Below, piece after piece: positions 8,898-19,378 of a stretch of 64,000 nucleotides of DNA (position 1 is the stretch's first letter; every line of letters begins with the position of its first letter). This DNA is from Acanthosepion lycidas (taxonomy: Eukaryota; Mollusca; Cephalopoda; Sepiida; Sepiidae): assembly GCA_963932145.1 (NCBI GenBank), contig OZ010595.1:77769252-77833251 (forward strand). The letters run 5' to 3'. The notes under the pieces are model-generated. The model was not told the origin of the DNA. It made no database searches and was given only the letters and a program-made list of their open reading frames with translations. Both the position numbers and the translations under genes were made by a program.

Positions 8898-10129
8898 CAA
8901 GGGGTTGGAAAAATAATTGAAACACTTGTTAAATTCAAAGAAAATTTATTTAATATGGAGTTGGTCTTCCTTTAGCCTCACAGACAGCTTTAATACATCT
9001 AGGAATGGAATCATACAGCTGGCTGACTTCATCCAGAGGAATTTTCAGTCATTCTTCTATTAACGCCTTCTGCAGCTCTTTACGACACGGCGACGGAGGA
9101 TAGCGGCTCCTAACTTGTTGCTCCAAATTGCACTACAAATGCTCAATAATATTGATATCTGGAGATTGGGGAGGTCACTATGTGTTCTGGCTCACTTTCA
9201 TGCTCTTCATGCCAATTCTTAACCACTCTAACGGTATGTATTGGAGCATTATCGTCTTGGAAGATGCAGTCACCATCAGTGAATAAAGTCTTGGCCACTG
9301 GATGAACATGATCGCCCAAAATATTCAGGTAATCTTTGCTGTTGATTCTACCATGCAGGGAAAATATTGGACTGAGACATTTCCATGATATGGCGTCCCA
9401 AACTATCACTGATCGACCTCCATGCTTCACTGTTGGAAGAAGGCAGTCAGGGTTGTAAGATTCTTTGGACTGCCTCCACACATAACATAAACTCGCCCTG
9501 AAGTTAGGAAAAGAAAAAAAAAACTGGACTTGTTTGAGAATATGATTTGCTTCCATTGATCTGTAGACCAGGCATTGTGATCTCTGTACCACTTCAACCT
9601 CGTTTGAATGTTGTGAGTGGAGAGAAGAGGTTTCTTCACGGCGGATCTTCCATGATATGCAGCCTTATGGAGCTCACGGTGAACAGTTTTAGTAGAAACT
9701 GGACTATTCAGATGGTTATTCAACTCAGCAGTCATTTTGGTCGCATTTGTCCGATGATTTTTGGCCACATTGCGTTTCAATGCACATCAGTCCCTGTCAG
9801 CAAGTTTGCAAGTCCGGCCCGAATTACTACGGTTGCTAGAGGTCTTGCCCTCTTTCTCGAATTGCATCAGTGTTTTTGAGATGGTAGCTCATGAAAAACC
9901 AAACAGTTCAGCAACCTTAGTGATCGAGGCTTCTGCCATTCGAGCTCCAACAATTTGCTCTTTTTCGAACTCGGAGAGGTCACGCATTTAGCTTAAATTT
10001 TACTAAATTCTAAAAATAAATAAGACAACGATAGTAAATTAGATAAATAAACGTATTTACAATAGATATAAACTGTAATTAGGAAATTTTAGTTAAAGTG
10101 GAAGTTCCTATTATTTTGTCCAACCCCTG
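8898..10129 (-). mobile_element. Tc1-family DNA transposon, 1,232 bp, both ends present
   Basis: The left end CAAGGGGTTGGAAAAATAAT and the inverse of the right end, CAGGGGTTGGACAAAATAAT, are terminal inverted repeats. TA flanks at 8,896-8,897 and 10,130-10,131 give the expected target duplication. The interior is a single transposase-like gene on the minus strand. Length and layout fit a Tc1-like element with only the reading frame decayed. Confidence 0.93.
8950..9987 (-). pseudogene. Tc1-like transposase, degenerate
   Basis: Reading starts at ATG 9,987 with a helix-turn-helix N-terminus (MRDLSEFEKEQIVGARM) and continues through the second DNA-binding segment to WYRDHNAWSTDQWKQIIFS. The catalytic core follows, with VIVWDAISW, FQDDNAPIHT and NIIEHL. 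It ends KGRPTPY and TAA at 8,950. About 340 codons is normal for the family. The first catalytic Asp (usual SDES) reads SNKS. Stops occur after the first helix-turn-helix and after NIIEHL, and there is a frame change near 9,430-9,590. It cannot make an active enzyme as read. Confidence 0.92.
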
Positions 10130-10280
10130 TATATTGGTATGAATTCATGGACTTATAAATATAGAAGATAGATTCTGGTGAAAAAATTGTCTCGCATGTG
10201 TACAAATTAAATATTACTTTATAGTAATAATAATAATAAGCACGTGGAAAATGACACCCGGGTTCGAATCTCATCATTAT

Positions 10281-10437
10281 TATAAACCTAATGTCTTCAG
10301 CAATCATTTTTCCAGTGCTCATATTGCAATTTTTGCTGTTATCATTGCATGTTTTTACCAGAGCTTAATGCAATGATAACAGCAAAAATTGCAATATGAG
10401 CACCGGTAAAAATGGTTGCTAAAGACATTAGGTTTAT
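10281..10437. repeat. Long hairpin palindrome, 70-bp arms
   Basis: The arms at 10,281-10,350 and 10,368-10,437 are inverse copies with few mismatches, separated by 17 bp. A tRNA B-box-like GGTTCGAATC lies just to the left (10,261-10,270) and a SINE begins to the right. This could be a MITE or two abutting inverted SINE tails. Confidence 0.85.
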
Positions 10438-10454
10438 TATACCCAGAAATTCAT

Positions 10455-10775
10455 GCACAAGGACACATGGCATAGTGGATAAAGGTGTTGGCTAGATCCA
10501 GTGACAGAACACAAAAAGTGGGAGTTCAATACCCGGCGAAGGCAGTGGAGAACTTTCAGAGGGAAAATTAACAGGAGATAACTGATAACTGACATCCATT
10601 AAACATGGCCCATGGAACTAGAACAGTCTACCCTCGTGAGCGAAATAAAGGGTTCAGTTCAACATTCCAACCACCTGAAGAAGGCCGGAGCGTACAAACG
10701 TTGTAATAAATATGGCGACAAAGATGAGGACAATAGTCCGAATAATGTAAATAATGAACATCATTCTTAATAATA
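10455..10775 (+). mobile_element. tRNA-derived SINE-like element, fullest copy of the family
   Basis: An A-box-like segment (TGGCATAGTGGATAAAGG) and a B-box-like segment (GAGTTCAATACCC) form a tRNA-like head. The GGCAGTGGAG body, the GAACTAGAACAGTCTACC block and the CCACCTGAAGAAGGCC tail follow. Relative to the other copies the tail here lacks several bases between GTACAA and ACGTT. Related pieces lie at 622-910 and 24,484-25,020. Confidence 0.75.
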
Positions 10776-10876
10776 ATTTATTCATTTATGGTAACTGGAA
10801 ATTTTGGCGATTGCCTTATTTGATTTCCCTCGTTTGGTACTGTGTATCTAAAAGGTCGCTTTTATCACGGTCGTCA

Positions 10877-10935
10877 ATACTTCTCGGCCTTTTGACTAGG
10901 GTCAAAGTGTAGTATATGTTCTTTGGTGAATATAC
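10877..10935 (+). ncRNA. U2 snRNA 5'-end fragment (pseudogene)
   Basis: The stretch CTTCTCGGCCTTTTGACTAG, then GTCAAAGTGTAGTATATGTT and CTT, follows the strongly conserved 5' end of U2 small nuclear RNA, including the branch-point recognition segment GTAGTATATG (GUAGUAUCUG in functional U2). Several substitutions are visible and similarity ends after about 55 bases, so the stem-loops and Sm site of U2 are missing. It is a truncated retrocopy or the head of a U2-derived SINE, not a working gene. Confidence 0.85.
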
Positions 10936-11341
10936 TAGATTTCATCTCTCATTTGTGTCTCTGTTTTTGGACAGAGCGCAACTCAGTTTTGTCTCTGTCT
11001 ACAAACAAAGTACAACTGAAAATATCATTGAGAGATGTTCATTTCATTAAAGAGAGGGAGGTTGGTAGTAATACAGATGCTAGCGTAACCGACGTTTACA
11101 TGGGTTGGGCTATTTTGGGACCTAGCCCGAGTACACGCTCTCTGGCTCCCCAAATGAAACTGGCGTTTTGGCTAAGATCAATGTTTAATATCTATTCTCC
11201 TCAAATTCTTTATTTCTTTCTATGTTTCTTTCTTTCACTGAAACAAAGTAATGCGTTTTCCAAGCGATCAAATGCTCCATTATTTAGTCCATAGATCATT
11301 ATTTATTAGGTATGACAGGGCATAACGGTCGTGCGAACTAT
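10936..11341. other. Unassigned sequence with 123-codon open frame
   Basis: A plus-strand open frame, 10,923-11,294, overlaps the U2 fragment at its start. I find no domain, signal peptide or splice context that supports it. It is listed only because it is the longest open frame in this stretch. Confidence 0.35.
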
Positions 11342-11738
11342 GGAATAAATCAGTAAAGTTAATGTTATTAATGCCGAATTCACTTCGCTAACAGATTTAA
11401 TAAAGCATTAACTTACTAACAACTCGTTGAATGATTTGGCGTGACTACATTACACGCTCCAAAATTTTGTAACTGTTAATAATAACACACTTAAAAAATG
11501 TTTAAACCTGTATTATATTTACTCTCGTCTCTGGAGTTACCTGAAATTACCTGAAAATGAAAAAAATACCTAAAAATGGTAAAAGCATTAATCGAAAGTA
11601 CTTGAAAATGAACTGCACATCTAATCCACTTTACAAAAGATCGCGTCATTCAACCAGTGGCTAGTAAGTTAATGCCTTATTAAATCTGTTAGCGAAGTGA
11701 TTTCATCGTTAATTACATTAACTTTACTGATTTATTCC
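11342..11738. mobile_element. Inverted-repeat element (MITE), about 110-bp arms
   Basis: Left GGAATAAATCAGTAAAGTTA and the inverse of the right end agree, as do the CACTTCGCTAACAGATTTAA and GCATTAACTTACTA blocks deeper in. GCATAAC occurs at 11,320-11,326 and at 11,741-11,747, a possible target duplication, but the left copy is about 15 bp outside the inverted repeat, so the true boundary is uncertain. No coding sequence inside. Confidence 0.75.
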
Positions 11739-11783
11739 TTGCATAACTACTTCTTTATAATATTAATTATACTGGACTATTTA

Positions 11784-11844
<61 letters not shown>
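11784..11844. repeat. (CA)n(TA)n microsatellite
   Basis: CA run followed directly by a TA run. Confidence 0.97.
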
Positions 11845-11848
<4 letters not shown>

Positions 11849-12119
11849 CACAAAATGCAAGTGCTCTTAATAGAAGCACGATTTTATTCCATAATTCAGA
11901 AGAAATAAAGAAAGTATAATATTACTACATAATGCATCAATTTTCAAGCCAAGAGGAAAGAATTAACAGCTGATGAATTTCATGAGACACCATAGGTCTC
12001 CATAATATCCTAAAGTAGTAAGAAAAGCAACTTTACGATTTAAGCACTAGTTAATTAATAACAAAGCACAGACACAAGTGCACCTGTGGGTGTGTACGTG
12101 TCCTTGTATGTGTATACAT

Positions 12120-12123
<4 letters not shown>
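11845..12123. other. Unassigned sequence
   Basis: AT-rich, no recognisable feature. Confidence 0.5.

Positions 12124-12165
<42 letters not shown>
12124..12165. repeat. (TA)n microsatellite
   Basis: TA run with one TG interruption. Confidence 0.93.
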
Positions 12166-12844
12166 CCCTATATGAATGTATGCGCGTATGAGTAAGTGTT
12201 AAATACTAGCATATGCACATTTAAACAATAATGAATAAAAATTTAATTATAAACCTAAGCTCCTACAATTAATACTTTAATTACTTAACATATCACCAAA
12301 CCAAATCAGAAAACGAAAAAAATAGCCAAATGAAGACACATAAAAATATTTATCATTGAAGTATTAATATCAATCATTTATGTAAAAAAGAAAATACAAT
12401 TTTCCTTACCCAAGAAAAGACTAGGGCGCTAAAATATTAAAAACTATAATATGTCTAGAAAAACAAAAACACGGAAATAAATAGCAACAGATAGCTGCAA
12501 CTGAAAATGAAAAGAAAAAGAAAAGGCTAAGCAGTAAGTGTAAAGTGGAGAAAAAAATACGAAGAAAAAGACAAATAATCACGTCACCCTACACGCAGGG
12601 ACATCCGCGCAGAGGGAACGCATATCCGCAGAGACGGGCTCATGGGTGCACGTGCGCAAATGCACACGTGCGCTCAAGCAATACAGAAAAAAAAAGATAA
12701 GTGCATAAAGAAAAATAAATTGAGAAATATAAGCAGTCAATTACCGATACCCCCTAAAGATTGGATGAACGGGTCCGTCTACCAAACTCTGGAATCGAGA
12801 TACTGAAGGTAACATCAGTCAGTTAAGTGACAAACTTCTACTTA
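12166..12844. other. Unassigned A-rich sequence
   Basis: A-rich on the plus strand (many AAAAAG and GAAAAA blocks near 12,480-12,580), then a stretch with several CGCGCA and CACGTGCG blocks near 12,600-12,680. No gene signal. Confidence 0.5.
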
Positions 12845-12917
12845 TATCTATCTATCCATCGATCTATCTATCTACCTGTCTTAGTCTCTTAACCTATCTA
12901 TCTATCTATCTATCTAT
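12845..12917. repeat. (TATC)n microsatellite
   Basis: Imperfect tetranucleotide repeat with an interruption in the middle. Confidence 0.95.
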
Positions 12918-13125
12918 GGGGAGAGACAGAGAGAGAGAGAGAGAATTACAATTGGAAACTTAGCCTTTTACCTGCATTCACACTCACCATCGGTCGGTTA
13001 GCAATTTCACTCACTAAGGAGGCAACCAGTTCATAATGCATTCTATTATGTTTCCCGATAAATAAGAAAATGGAAAAAATAATGAGAGAATCGAAAGGAA
13101 GGAAAACGAATTGGAAAAAGAAGAC

Positions 13126-13127
<2 letters not shown>

Positions 13128-13178
<51 letters not shown>
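13128..13178. repeat. (AG)n microsatellite
   Basis: Long AG run with shorter AG tracts at 12,922-12,945 and 13,188-13,206. The Ser/Leu-rich minus-strand frame over it is a repeat artefact. Confidence 0.97.
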
Positions 13179-13180
<2 letters not shown>

Positions 13181-13654
13181 TATGCGGAGAGAGAGTGGAG
13201 AGAGAGCGTGTGGGCGGGAGAAACACTGAATCTAGTATAAAGACGTTGGCTGTTTGACTAGACAAAATCAGTTGTTATGACAATTCGAAAATGTTTACTT
13301 TGTCCAGCGATGCATGGAATAATAAAACATACCCCGTCGTCTTCTTCTGAGCAAATAACACGTTTACCTAGAAACAAAGAAGATAGTTTCAAGTTCTTGA
13401 TGAGTCAGCGTTAATGAAAATCTAACTAATTTGTTATTTTCGACGTTTCTTTAATCGTAGTCTTTTCCCGGCGACGAAATCAGTTTGCATTGTTCCTTTC
13501 AGATTCTATTTTTTTCAGACGTTGTGTAGACGAATAATATTAAAGAAACAAAAGAGAATTAAAGGAAGGTGTATAATCTTTTTAATAATTTCACTACGTT
13601 ATATATTCTTTTTAATAATTTCACCAATTTTTAATATTTTGCAAATAATTGCAA
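13179..13654. other. Unassigned sequence
   Basis: No recognisable element. A direct repeat of TATAATCTTTTTAATAATTTCAC and a near copy lies at about 13,571-13,624; the shared core is CTTTTTAATAATTTCAC. Confidence 0.5.
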
Positions 13655-13715
13655 AGCGATAATGCCACTAAGACGCAAGCGGTTACTGGGAGTGAAATAG
13701 AATGGGAAGACTTTA
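13655..13715 (-). pseudogene. LINE 3' UTR scrap
   Basis: ATGCCACTAAGACGCAAGCG and GGTTACTGGGAGTGAAA parallel the 3' UTR of the LINE copy ending at 14,721. Confidence 0.6.
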
Positions 13716-13880
13716 CAAGGAACCGGAAACCCAATCCTAAACAGGAAACAAGGGATAAACCTCTACTCTCGTTCAATAGACGGAAAGGAATATAAACAAG
13801 GAAATGAGGTAGCCGGTATTTTTAATTCTTATCGACCCTTAACATACTGGAAAATTATATCTCTTCTTATATATACATGT

Positions 13881-13912
<32 letters not shown>

Positions 13913-14720
13913 CCCACTGAGAAAAGGTATGAGCATAGTATGTGCGTTTGAAATCACCAATAATTTTAAAGGGGCCTATAATTTTACCATCTACACAACC
14001 AACATCAAACATTGCTTCACATCTCGGTTCTCTTCTAAATTATCTTTGTTGATGATTTTCTTAAAGGGCCCAACACCCACCCCAACCATCAGATTTATCC
14101 AATGTAGCTCTATATTCATTACAAAAAATAACTACTGAGAAATCAATTTCCATTTACTCTTTTACCCAACGTATGCACTTATCTCTGTGATATTTACCTA
14201 AAATTTCTTAGCTTTGTTACTTTCATGTCTAATTTTCATCTTTTCTATTTGTTTACATACGCGAACGCATTTTCTGATATTTTCTTATTCGTCAGTCCAC
14301 ATTTCCTGCGTATTATTTGTTTAAGATTTCTAAAATCTCTTTTTGCATCATATTCTTAAAGCTAAGTTCTTTTTTCTGGTTTATATCTTGTTAATATTTT
14401 CAATTTATTCTTTGATCATTCCATGATTGCTGTCCATGTTTATCGCCATTTTGAACATTGTGTTTCTATCCTTTAATAAAACTATTTTGATGATACACAA
14501 CTCATGGCATTCTTTCTGTATCAGGAAATAAAAAAAAAATATACATGCCAATAAAAATTCTATTAGAAATTTGTATTTACAAGATGATGAACAACATGTC
14601 AGTGGCATAACACTTCACATTACCAAATAAGTTATTGATAACTTAAGTTATAAGATCAGTTATTAGCATAAGATCAGATATTACAAAGTGTATATATTGA
14701 AAATAAATTGAGCATTATAG
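13716..14720. other. Unassigned AT-rich sequence, with (AAT)n at 13,882-13,912
   Basis: Only the trinucleotide repeat is identifiable. Short open frames at 13,929 (+) and 14,405 (-) carry no family signature. Confidence 0.5.
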
Positions 14721-17700
14721 CTTTTTTTAAGCATTTCACCCCAAGCAAGGCGGGAAGCCACTAGGACGCAAGGGGTTACAGAAAATTTAGAGCAAGATCA
14801 GATAGGAGTGATAGAAGAAAAGATGAGGTTAGTGGATAGATCAAGGCAACTGGAGATGTCGATTGACAGTACACTTGAATAGCTGGAGATTATAGCTCAC
14901 AGGGAAACACAGGGAGTTCCACAGGCGAGAGGTGCGAGACATGCAGCTATTAGAAGAGACGGCTACATTTAGGAATTCGAAAGTGAAGGGGTGAGAGCGG
15001 GATGCCAGCCTCGTAAGGCGCTGGAACTCATGACGTCTGGGAACCAGCGACTGCAGCTCCTCGGAGCAATTTCCATGAAAGTATTTGTAGAACAGACAGA
15101 GGGAGGCGACAGCGCGTCTGTGAGAAAGTGACTGTAGACGAGACGCCAGGGCAGGGCTAACTATTGCATATCCGCCTCTGGAGACTATCAAGAACCCCGA
15201 GACAAACAGAAGGGTCACCAGACCATATATGGCAGCAATACTCCATGCAAGGGCGAATTGTTGATTTGTAGATCTGGAGGATCGACTCCGAGGAGAAAAA
15301 CTTCCTGGCGCGGCTCAGGGAGCCAACTTTCCTTGCAGTGGACGAGACAATTGATTCAATGTATTTATTCCATCTCAGGTCAGCAGTCAACGTGAGACCG
15401 AGAAGCCGCAGAGAGTTGCTATCGAGAAGTTGTGCGTCAGACATTCTAATGGAGGGAAGGAAAGGATCTCTGTGGTGATTCATAGAGAGCAGTTTTGTCT
15501 TGGAAGCGTTGAAGTTGACCAGCCAATTCATGGCCCAGTTCACAATCGATTGGAGGTCCTTTTCGAGACGCACGGCCAGGCGAGTTTTGTCAGTGAGACT
15601 AGATTTGTTTTTGAGGCAGGAATAAATTGTGGTGTCATCCGCGTAGATGCAAACTTGGGAAGTTATTGCGCCAGGAAGGTCATTTATGTAGATAAGGAAT
15701 AGAGTGGGCCTAGGATGGAGCCTTGAGGAAAACCTGCGTTCGTGGGATAGGAACTGGAGGAGAATCCATTGAGAACGACCTTCAATTTACGGTTTGACAG
15801 GAATGATCGTATTAGGTTATATAATCGACCCGTAATGCCATAACCCGGGAGCTTGCGAAGAAGGCCGGCATGCCAAACCCTATCAAATGCTTTCGAGATG
15901 TCTAGTGCCACGGCTCCGGCTTCCCCGTTATTTTGAAGAGCTCGGTAGACTGTTTCAGTGATGGCCGTAAGCACATCAGCTGTAGATCGGGCAAAGCGGA
16001 AAACATATTGCTTGTCTGAAAGCAGATTATGGGATGTGAGGTGGTTAACCACCCCGGTATTTATTAGGGCTTCGAAGACTTTGCCGAAGAGGGGAAGGAG
16101 ACTGATAGGACGGTAGTTGGAAGGGTCAGAGGTGTCGCCGGAGTTTTTGAAGACAGGAACGCTCGAAGAGGACTTCCAGCAGTCAGGAAAACAAGATTCC
16201 TTGAGGCAGTAGTTGTATAGTTTAGAAAGGGCGGCGACAGTTCAGGGGCGCATTTCTTCAAGACAATGGCTGGTATCCCGTCTCCACCACTAGCCTTGTT
16301 GGGGTCTAAATTGGAGATAACGCCCAGTACCAAAGATGGTGTTATGTTTAACCCACTCAATATGGCCTCAGTTCTAAGAGGGAAGTCGGGTATGGGTACA
16401 CAGGAAGAGTCGAGCGTCGAGTTGAATGAAAATTTCCGAGCAAAGTATTCAGCCTTGTCGGTAGAGGAGGTCAGGACTTCGAACTGGTTGAATAAAGGAA
16501 GTATAGAGGGTTTGCAATTGTTCAATACGCTCTTGCAGAGACACCAATAATCTTTGGAGCCAAAAATTGCGAGATGCAATACGTTCCTTCATCAGAGCCG
16601 CAAATAGTGACTTAGCATCGTTGAGGACACGCTTACATTCGTTACGGGCGGAGGCAAAGAGACGTCTATTACAGTCAGACATGTCGCTACGGAATAGGTG
16701 GAAGTAGTGGTTCTTATGGGCGATGGCGGCTGAGCAAGCAGCCGAGAACCAGGGGGAGGAGCGCGACTTGACCCTATATTTCCTTGATGGGATGAAAGCG
16801 TCGATTCCAGCTTTAACCCAGAAAGAGACTTCAGAAGCACATTCTTGGACGACGAGCTTAAAGACTCCACCCCAGGGGACATCGCGGAGGAAATCACGGA
16901 ACGCGTCCCAGTCAGCTCGTTGATAGTAGAACGAAGTTCTAGTGGTAGGAGGTTCTTTATAGGGGGTGGAGTTGAAGGAGATGTTAACTGATACTACTGC
17001 ATGATCAGAGTTACCAAGAGGGCAGAGTTGCGAGGCGCTGCAGGATTCGGGAATGGAGGTAAAGCACAGGTCGAGAAGAGAGGCTTTACCTTCCCGGTTG
17101 AAGGCAAAACGAGTGGGGAAGTTAACTATCTCTGGGAGGGAATGGGAGATTGAAAAATTGAGCGTTTGAATGCCTGCATGATCCGTAGTAGCATTCTTGA
17201 GCCACAAGGTGTGATGGGCGTTAAATTCACCAAACACAAAAATGTGAGCAAACGGGTGGAGGTAGAGAGCCTTGTCTATGCTGTCAGAAATGCTATCGAG
17301 TATCTCACAGTCTTGAGAGGATGGGGAGCGGTAAAGGAAGAAGAGATAGCTTACCGCATTGAGAAGAGAGAGTCAGCGACAGATGTATGACTGGTCTGGC
17401 GATTCGAGAGAGGACTCTCTGGCCAGAGGGAGATGTTTCTTGACGTCGACACCAAGGCCATGCATGTAGGTTAGAGATTCTTTTCTGAGGAGGGGAAGAT
17501 AGCCAGGGATCGAGAGATCAGAAGAGGGGATAGACGAGACAAGGTTTGTCTCACAGAGAGCCAGTATATCCGGGCCGTTTGCAGTGAGGAAAGATTCCAG
17601 ACTGCAGAAGTTTGTCCTAATGGCCCGGATGTTGGAGAACGAAATGTTGAGGGGTTTAGGTGGTTTTTGAGAGGCTGGTTTAGGGTTAATCTTTCGGTTT

Positions 17701-17880
17701 TTGTAACTCATGTTGAATTTTGTTTGTAAGATGAGAAGGCCCGACATAAAAGAAACAGACAGTTTCGACCGTGACGCGGGCAGAGAGGAGTTGGCAAAAT
17801 CTGCATCATTATGTGGCCTCAGGGCTGCCCACCGGAGGTGACTGCAGGGACACCTTTCCATGCGCGACATGGCACTACAA
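14721..17880 (-). mobile_element. Near full-length non-LTR retrotransposon (Jockey/CR1-like LINE)
   Basis: This runs right to left: an N-terminal extension, an apurinic endonuclease domain, a reverse transcriptase domain, a C-terminal tail and a 3' UTR ending in TGCTTAAAAAAAG. It is the best-preserved copy of the family whose fragments occur at 190, 2,960, 4,985, 5,385, 7,188, 8,365, 13,655 and 20,365. The 5' boundary is uncertain, because the sequence between 17,880 and 18,120 may be its 5' UTR. Confidence 0.9.
14841..17870 (-). pseudogene. LINE ORF2-type protein (endonuclease and reverse transcriptase), frameshifted
   Basis: The endonuclease begins ISFSNIRAIRTNF and continues to FGEFNAHHTLWL and GNSDHAVVS (the His near the end is the usual catalytic position). 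The reverse transcriptase shows DISKAFDRVWHAGLL, GFPQGSILGPL and the catalytic YADD at 15,634-15,645. The tail has LFYKYFHGNCSEEL, RTSRLWNSL and ends near 14,841. At least five frame changes break it (near 17,375, 16,500, 16,060, 15,600 and 15,180), although the catalytic motifs themselves survive. Presumed role when intact: target-primed reverse transcription. It is now a pseudogene. Confidence 0.9.
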
Positions 17881-18180
17881 ACACCCCGGTATTATACAAC
17901 TGTTGATCAGAGCGGCCTAACTACCAGTCGGAAACAGCAACCAGAGAACTATCAACCGTCTCACACAGATAGTTAACTTCCCCACTCGTTTTGCATATCT
18001 CCCAAGCCCAGTACTTGGTGAGGGCGGAGGATTAGCCATTGATTCCCCCCCCACCAGGTCGACGCTTGGATATAAGGTAAGCCGTACATTCAGTTACCAT
18101 CATGAGGAAGAAAACAGACAACCTCTTGCTGGCTCGTGTGAGTATAGTTTCGCTCTAGCAGAAACCCATTTACGTTTTTC
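17881..18180. other. Possible LINE 5' region with an inverted endonuclease scrap
   Basis: GATAGTTAACTTCCCCACTC and GTTTTGC at about 17,966-17,992 is the inverse of the endonuclease-coding stretch near 17,105-17,131 (IVNFPTRFA). A piece of a second LINE copy, in plus orientation, therefore appears to lie upstream of the first. The rest may be 5' UTR. Confidence 0.45.
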
Positions 18181-18400
18181 TTTGTTTTTTTTTTGTTTTT
18201 TTTTCTTGGTTTTTAAATTTATCTATTTTTTTTCTCTCCCCCCACTCAAAGACATTTTGTCCCAATGATTCTACTTTATTTGATAGTTTAGAAAGAAATC
18301 CCGGTTCGAAAGAAAAAAAACCCAGGAAGAATGGAAAATTAAATGTGTGTCTGGCGTTTGTTTACATTCGTAAAAAATAATAGGCTAGAATTTCCCTTCT
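18181..18400. other. T-rich spacer
   Basis: Long T-rich tracts at 18,178-18,235, then ordinary AT-rich sequence. Confidence 0.6.
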
Positions 18401-18403
18401 CCC

Positions 18404-18492
18404 TCTGATGGATGATAGCTCAGGAGTAGAAACTCCGACTGATGCCAAATCAGTCAGATATCGATGTCTAGTTGCACTGATGAGCTATTAGG
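18404..18492 (+). mobile_element. SINE-like fragment with TGCACTGATGAGCT core
   Basis: CCTTCTCCCTCTGATGG, GATAGCTCAGGAGTAG, CAGTCAGATATCGATGTC and TTGCACTGATGAGCT follow the same order as the element at 18,940-19,075. The head is tRNA-like and the core resembles the conserved central domains found in many animal SINEs. Confidence 0.6.
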
Positions 18493-18525
18493 CTGGTGCA
18501 AAAAAATGTCGTTATATTAGCAATC
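18489..18525 (+). repeat. Truncated end of the palindromic mariner MITE family
   Basis: TTAGGCTGGTGCAAAAAAAT, then GTCGTTAT, matches one arm of the hairpin MITEs at 24,709, 29,730 and 31,121. No opposite arm was found nearby. Confidence 0.6.
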
Positions 18526-18939
18526 GTATATCCGCGCGCAAAATAATTTGGGGGTGCTTCTATTTGCATCCGTCGCATGAGCCCCTGTATATTTAAAAAA
18601 ACAAAACAAACAAGAACATAAGTTATATCCCGTGCCTGATGAGTTGAGAAACCAAAGAAACTTAGGTAGCACGGCAGAAAAAAATTAGGGGATCAGCCGA
18701 TCTTCTGATCTATTTTTTTTTATATTTAAAAGCTCTACATGTTATTTTTTTAATCTTTTTATGTATATTGAGCATTTTTAATACCACTGTTTCTTGGTCA
18801 ACGTTGACCATTAAATTTATAATACTTTGAAGAAAGGGAATTTGTCGGCCGCTGCTATTAAAGCTGAAAGCTCTTCGCTATGAATTGAGCACTCTGGTAG
18901 CTGGTAATGCTTATATCTCGTATATAAGGTGTTAAAAAT
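18526..18939. other. Unassigned AT-rich sequence
   Basis: No recognisable element. Confidence 0.5.
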
Positions 18940-19085
18940 TTCCTTTCTCCGCTGCGTGAGATGATGGCCTACAGGTCAGTGTCTCCGACACAAATCGGTC
19001 AGGTTTCGATCCCGGCTTGAAGCCAATCGAATGTCTAGTCACACTGATCAGCTGTATAAGACACAGCAAAACAGTCTTTTTGTGG
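18940..19085 (+). mobile_element. tRNA-derived SINE
   Basis: CCTTTCTCCGCTGCGTGAGA leads into an A-box-like GATGGCCTACAGGTCAGTG and a B-box GGTTTCGATCCC, then a GTCTAGTCACACTGATCAGC core and a tail that runs into the TA microsatellite at 19,091. The order of parts matches the fragment at 18,404. Confidence 0.7.
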
Positions 19086-19087
19086 AT

Positions 19088-19090
<3 letters not shown>

Positions 19091-19151
<61 letters not shown>
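19091..19151. repeat. (TA)n microsatellite
   Basis: Pure TA run abutting the 3' end of a SINE, a common site of microsatellite birth. Confidence 0.98.
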
Positions 19152-19153
<2 letters not shown>

Positions 19154-19201
19154 CATTATTACACTTCTAACGAATCTAGATGTTTGATTTTGTATCAAAA
19201 C

Positions 19202-19222
19202 ATATATATATATATATATATA
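19202..19222. repeat. (TA)n microsatellite, short
   Basis: TA run of 21 bp. Confidence 0.93.
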
Positions 19223-19332
19223 GTTTGGGCCCTTGTATGGTTCTACCAGGTGTTGTAAACTCTCGACGCCATCGCTTTGAGAATCACTGGTCCACACAGT
19301 ATAAACAGAAATATATTCAATTAAACATGATA

Positions 19333-19334
<2 letters not shown>

Positions 19335-19376
<42 letters not shown>
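19335..19376. repeat. (TA)n microsatellite
   Basis: TA run followed by CGTC. The same TATCGTC junction follows the run at 19,801-19,878, and similar text (CTACCAGGTGTT...CTCGACGCCATCGC versus CTACCAGGTGTT...GTCGGCACCATCGC) lies near 19,245 and 19,890, so two related repeat copies flank this region. Confidence 0.93.

Positions 19377-19378
<2 letters not shown>

Noticed and set aside
10923-11294. 123-codon open frame as a gene
   Set aside because: It begins inside the U2 fragment and has no recognisable domain.
16266-16550. Plus-strand frames within 15,430-17,390
   Set aside because: They are antisense shadows of the LINE endonuclease and reverse transcriptase.
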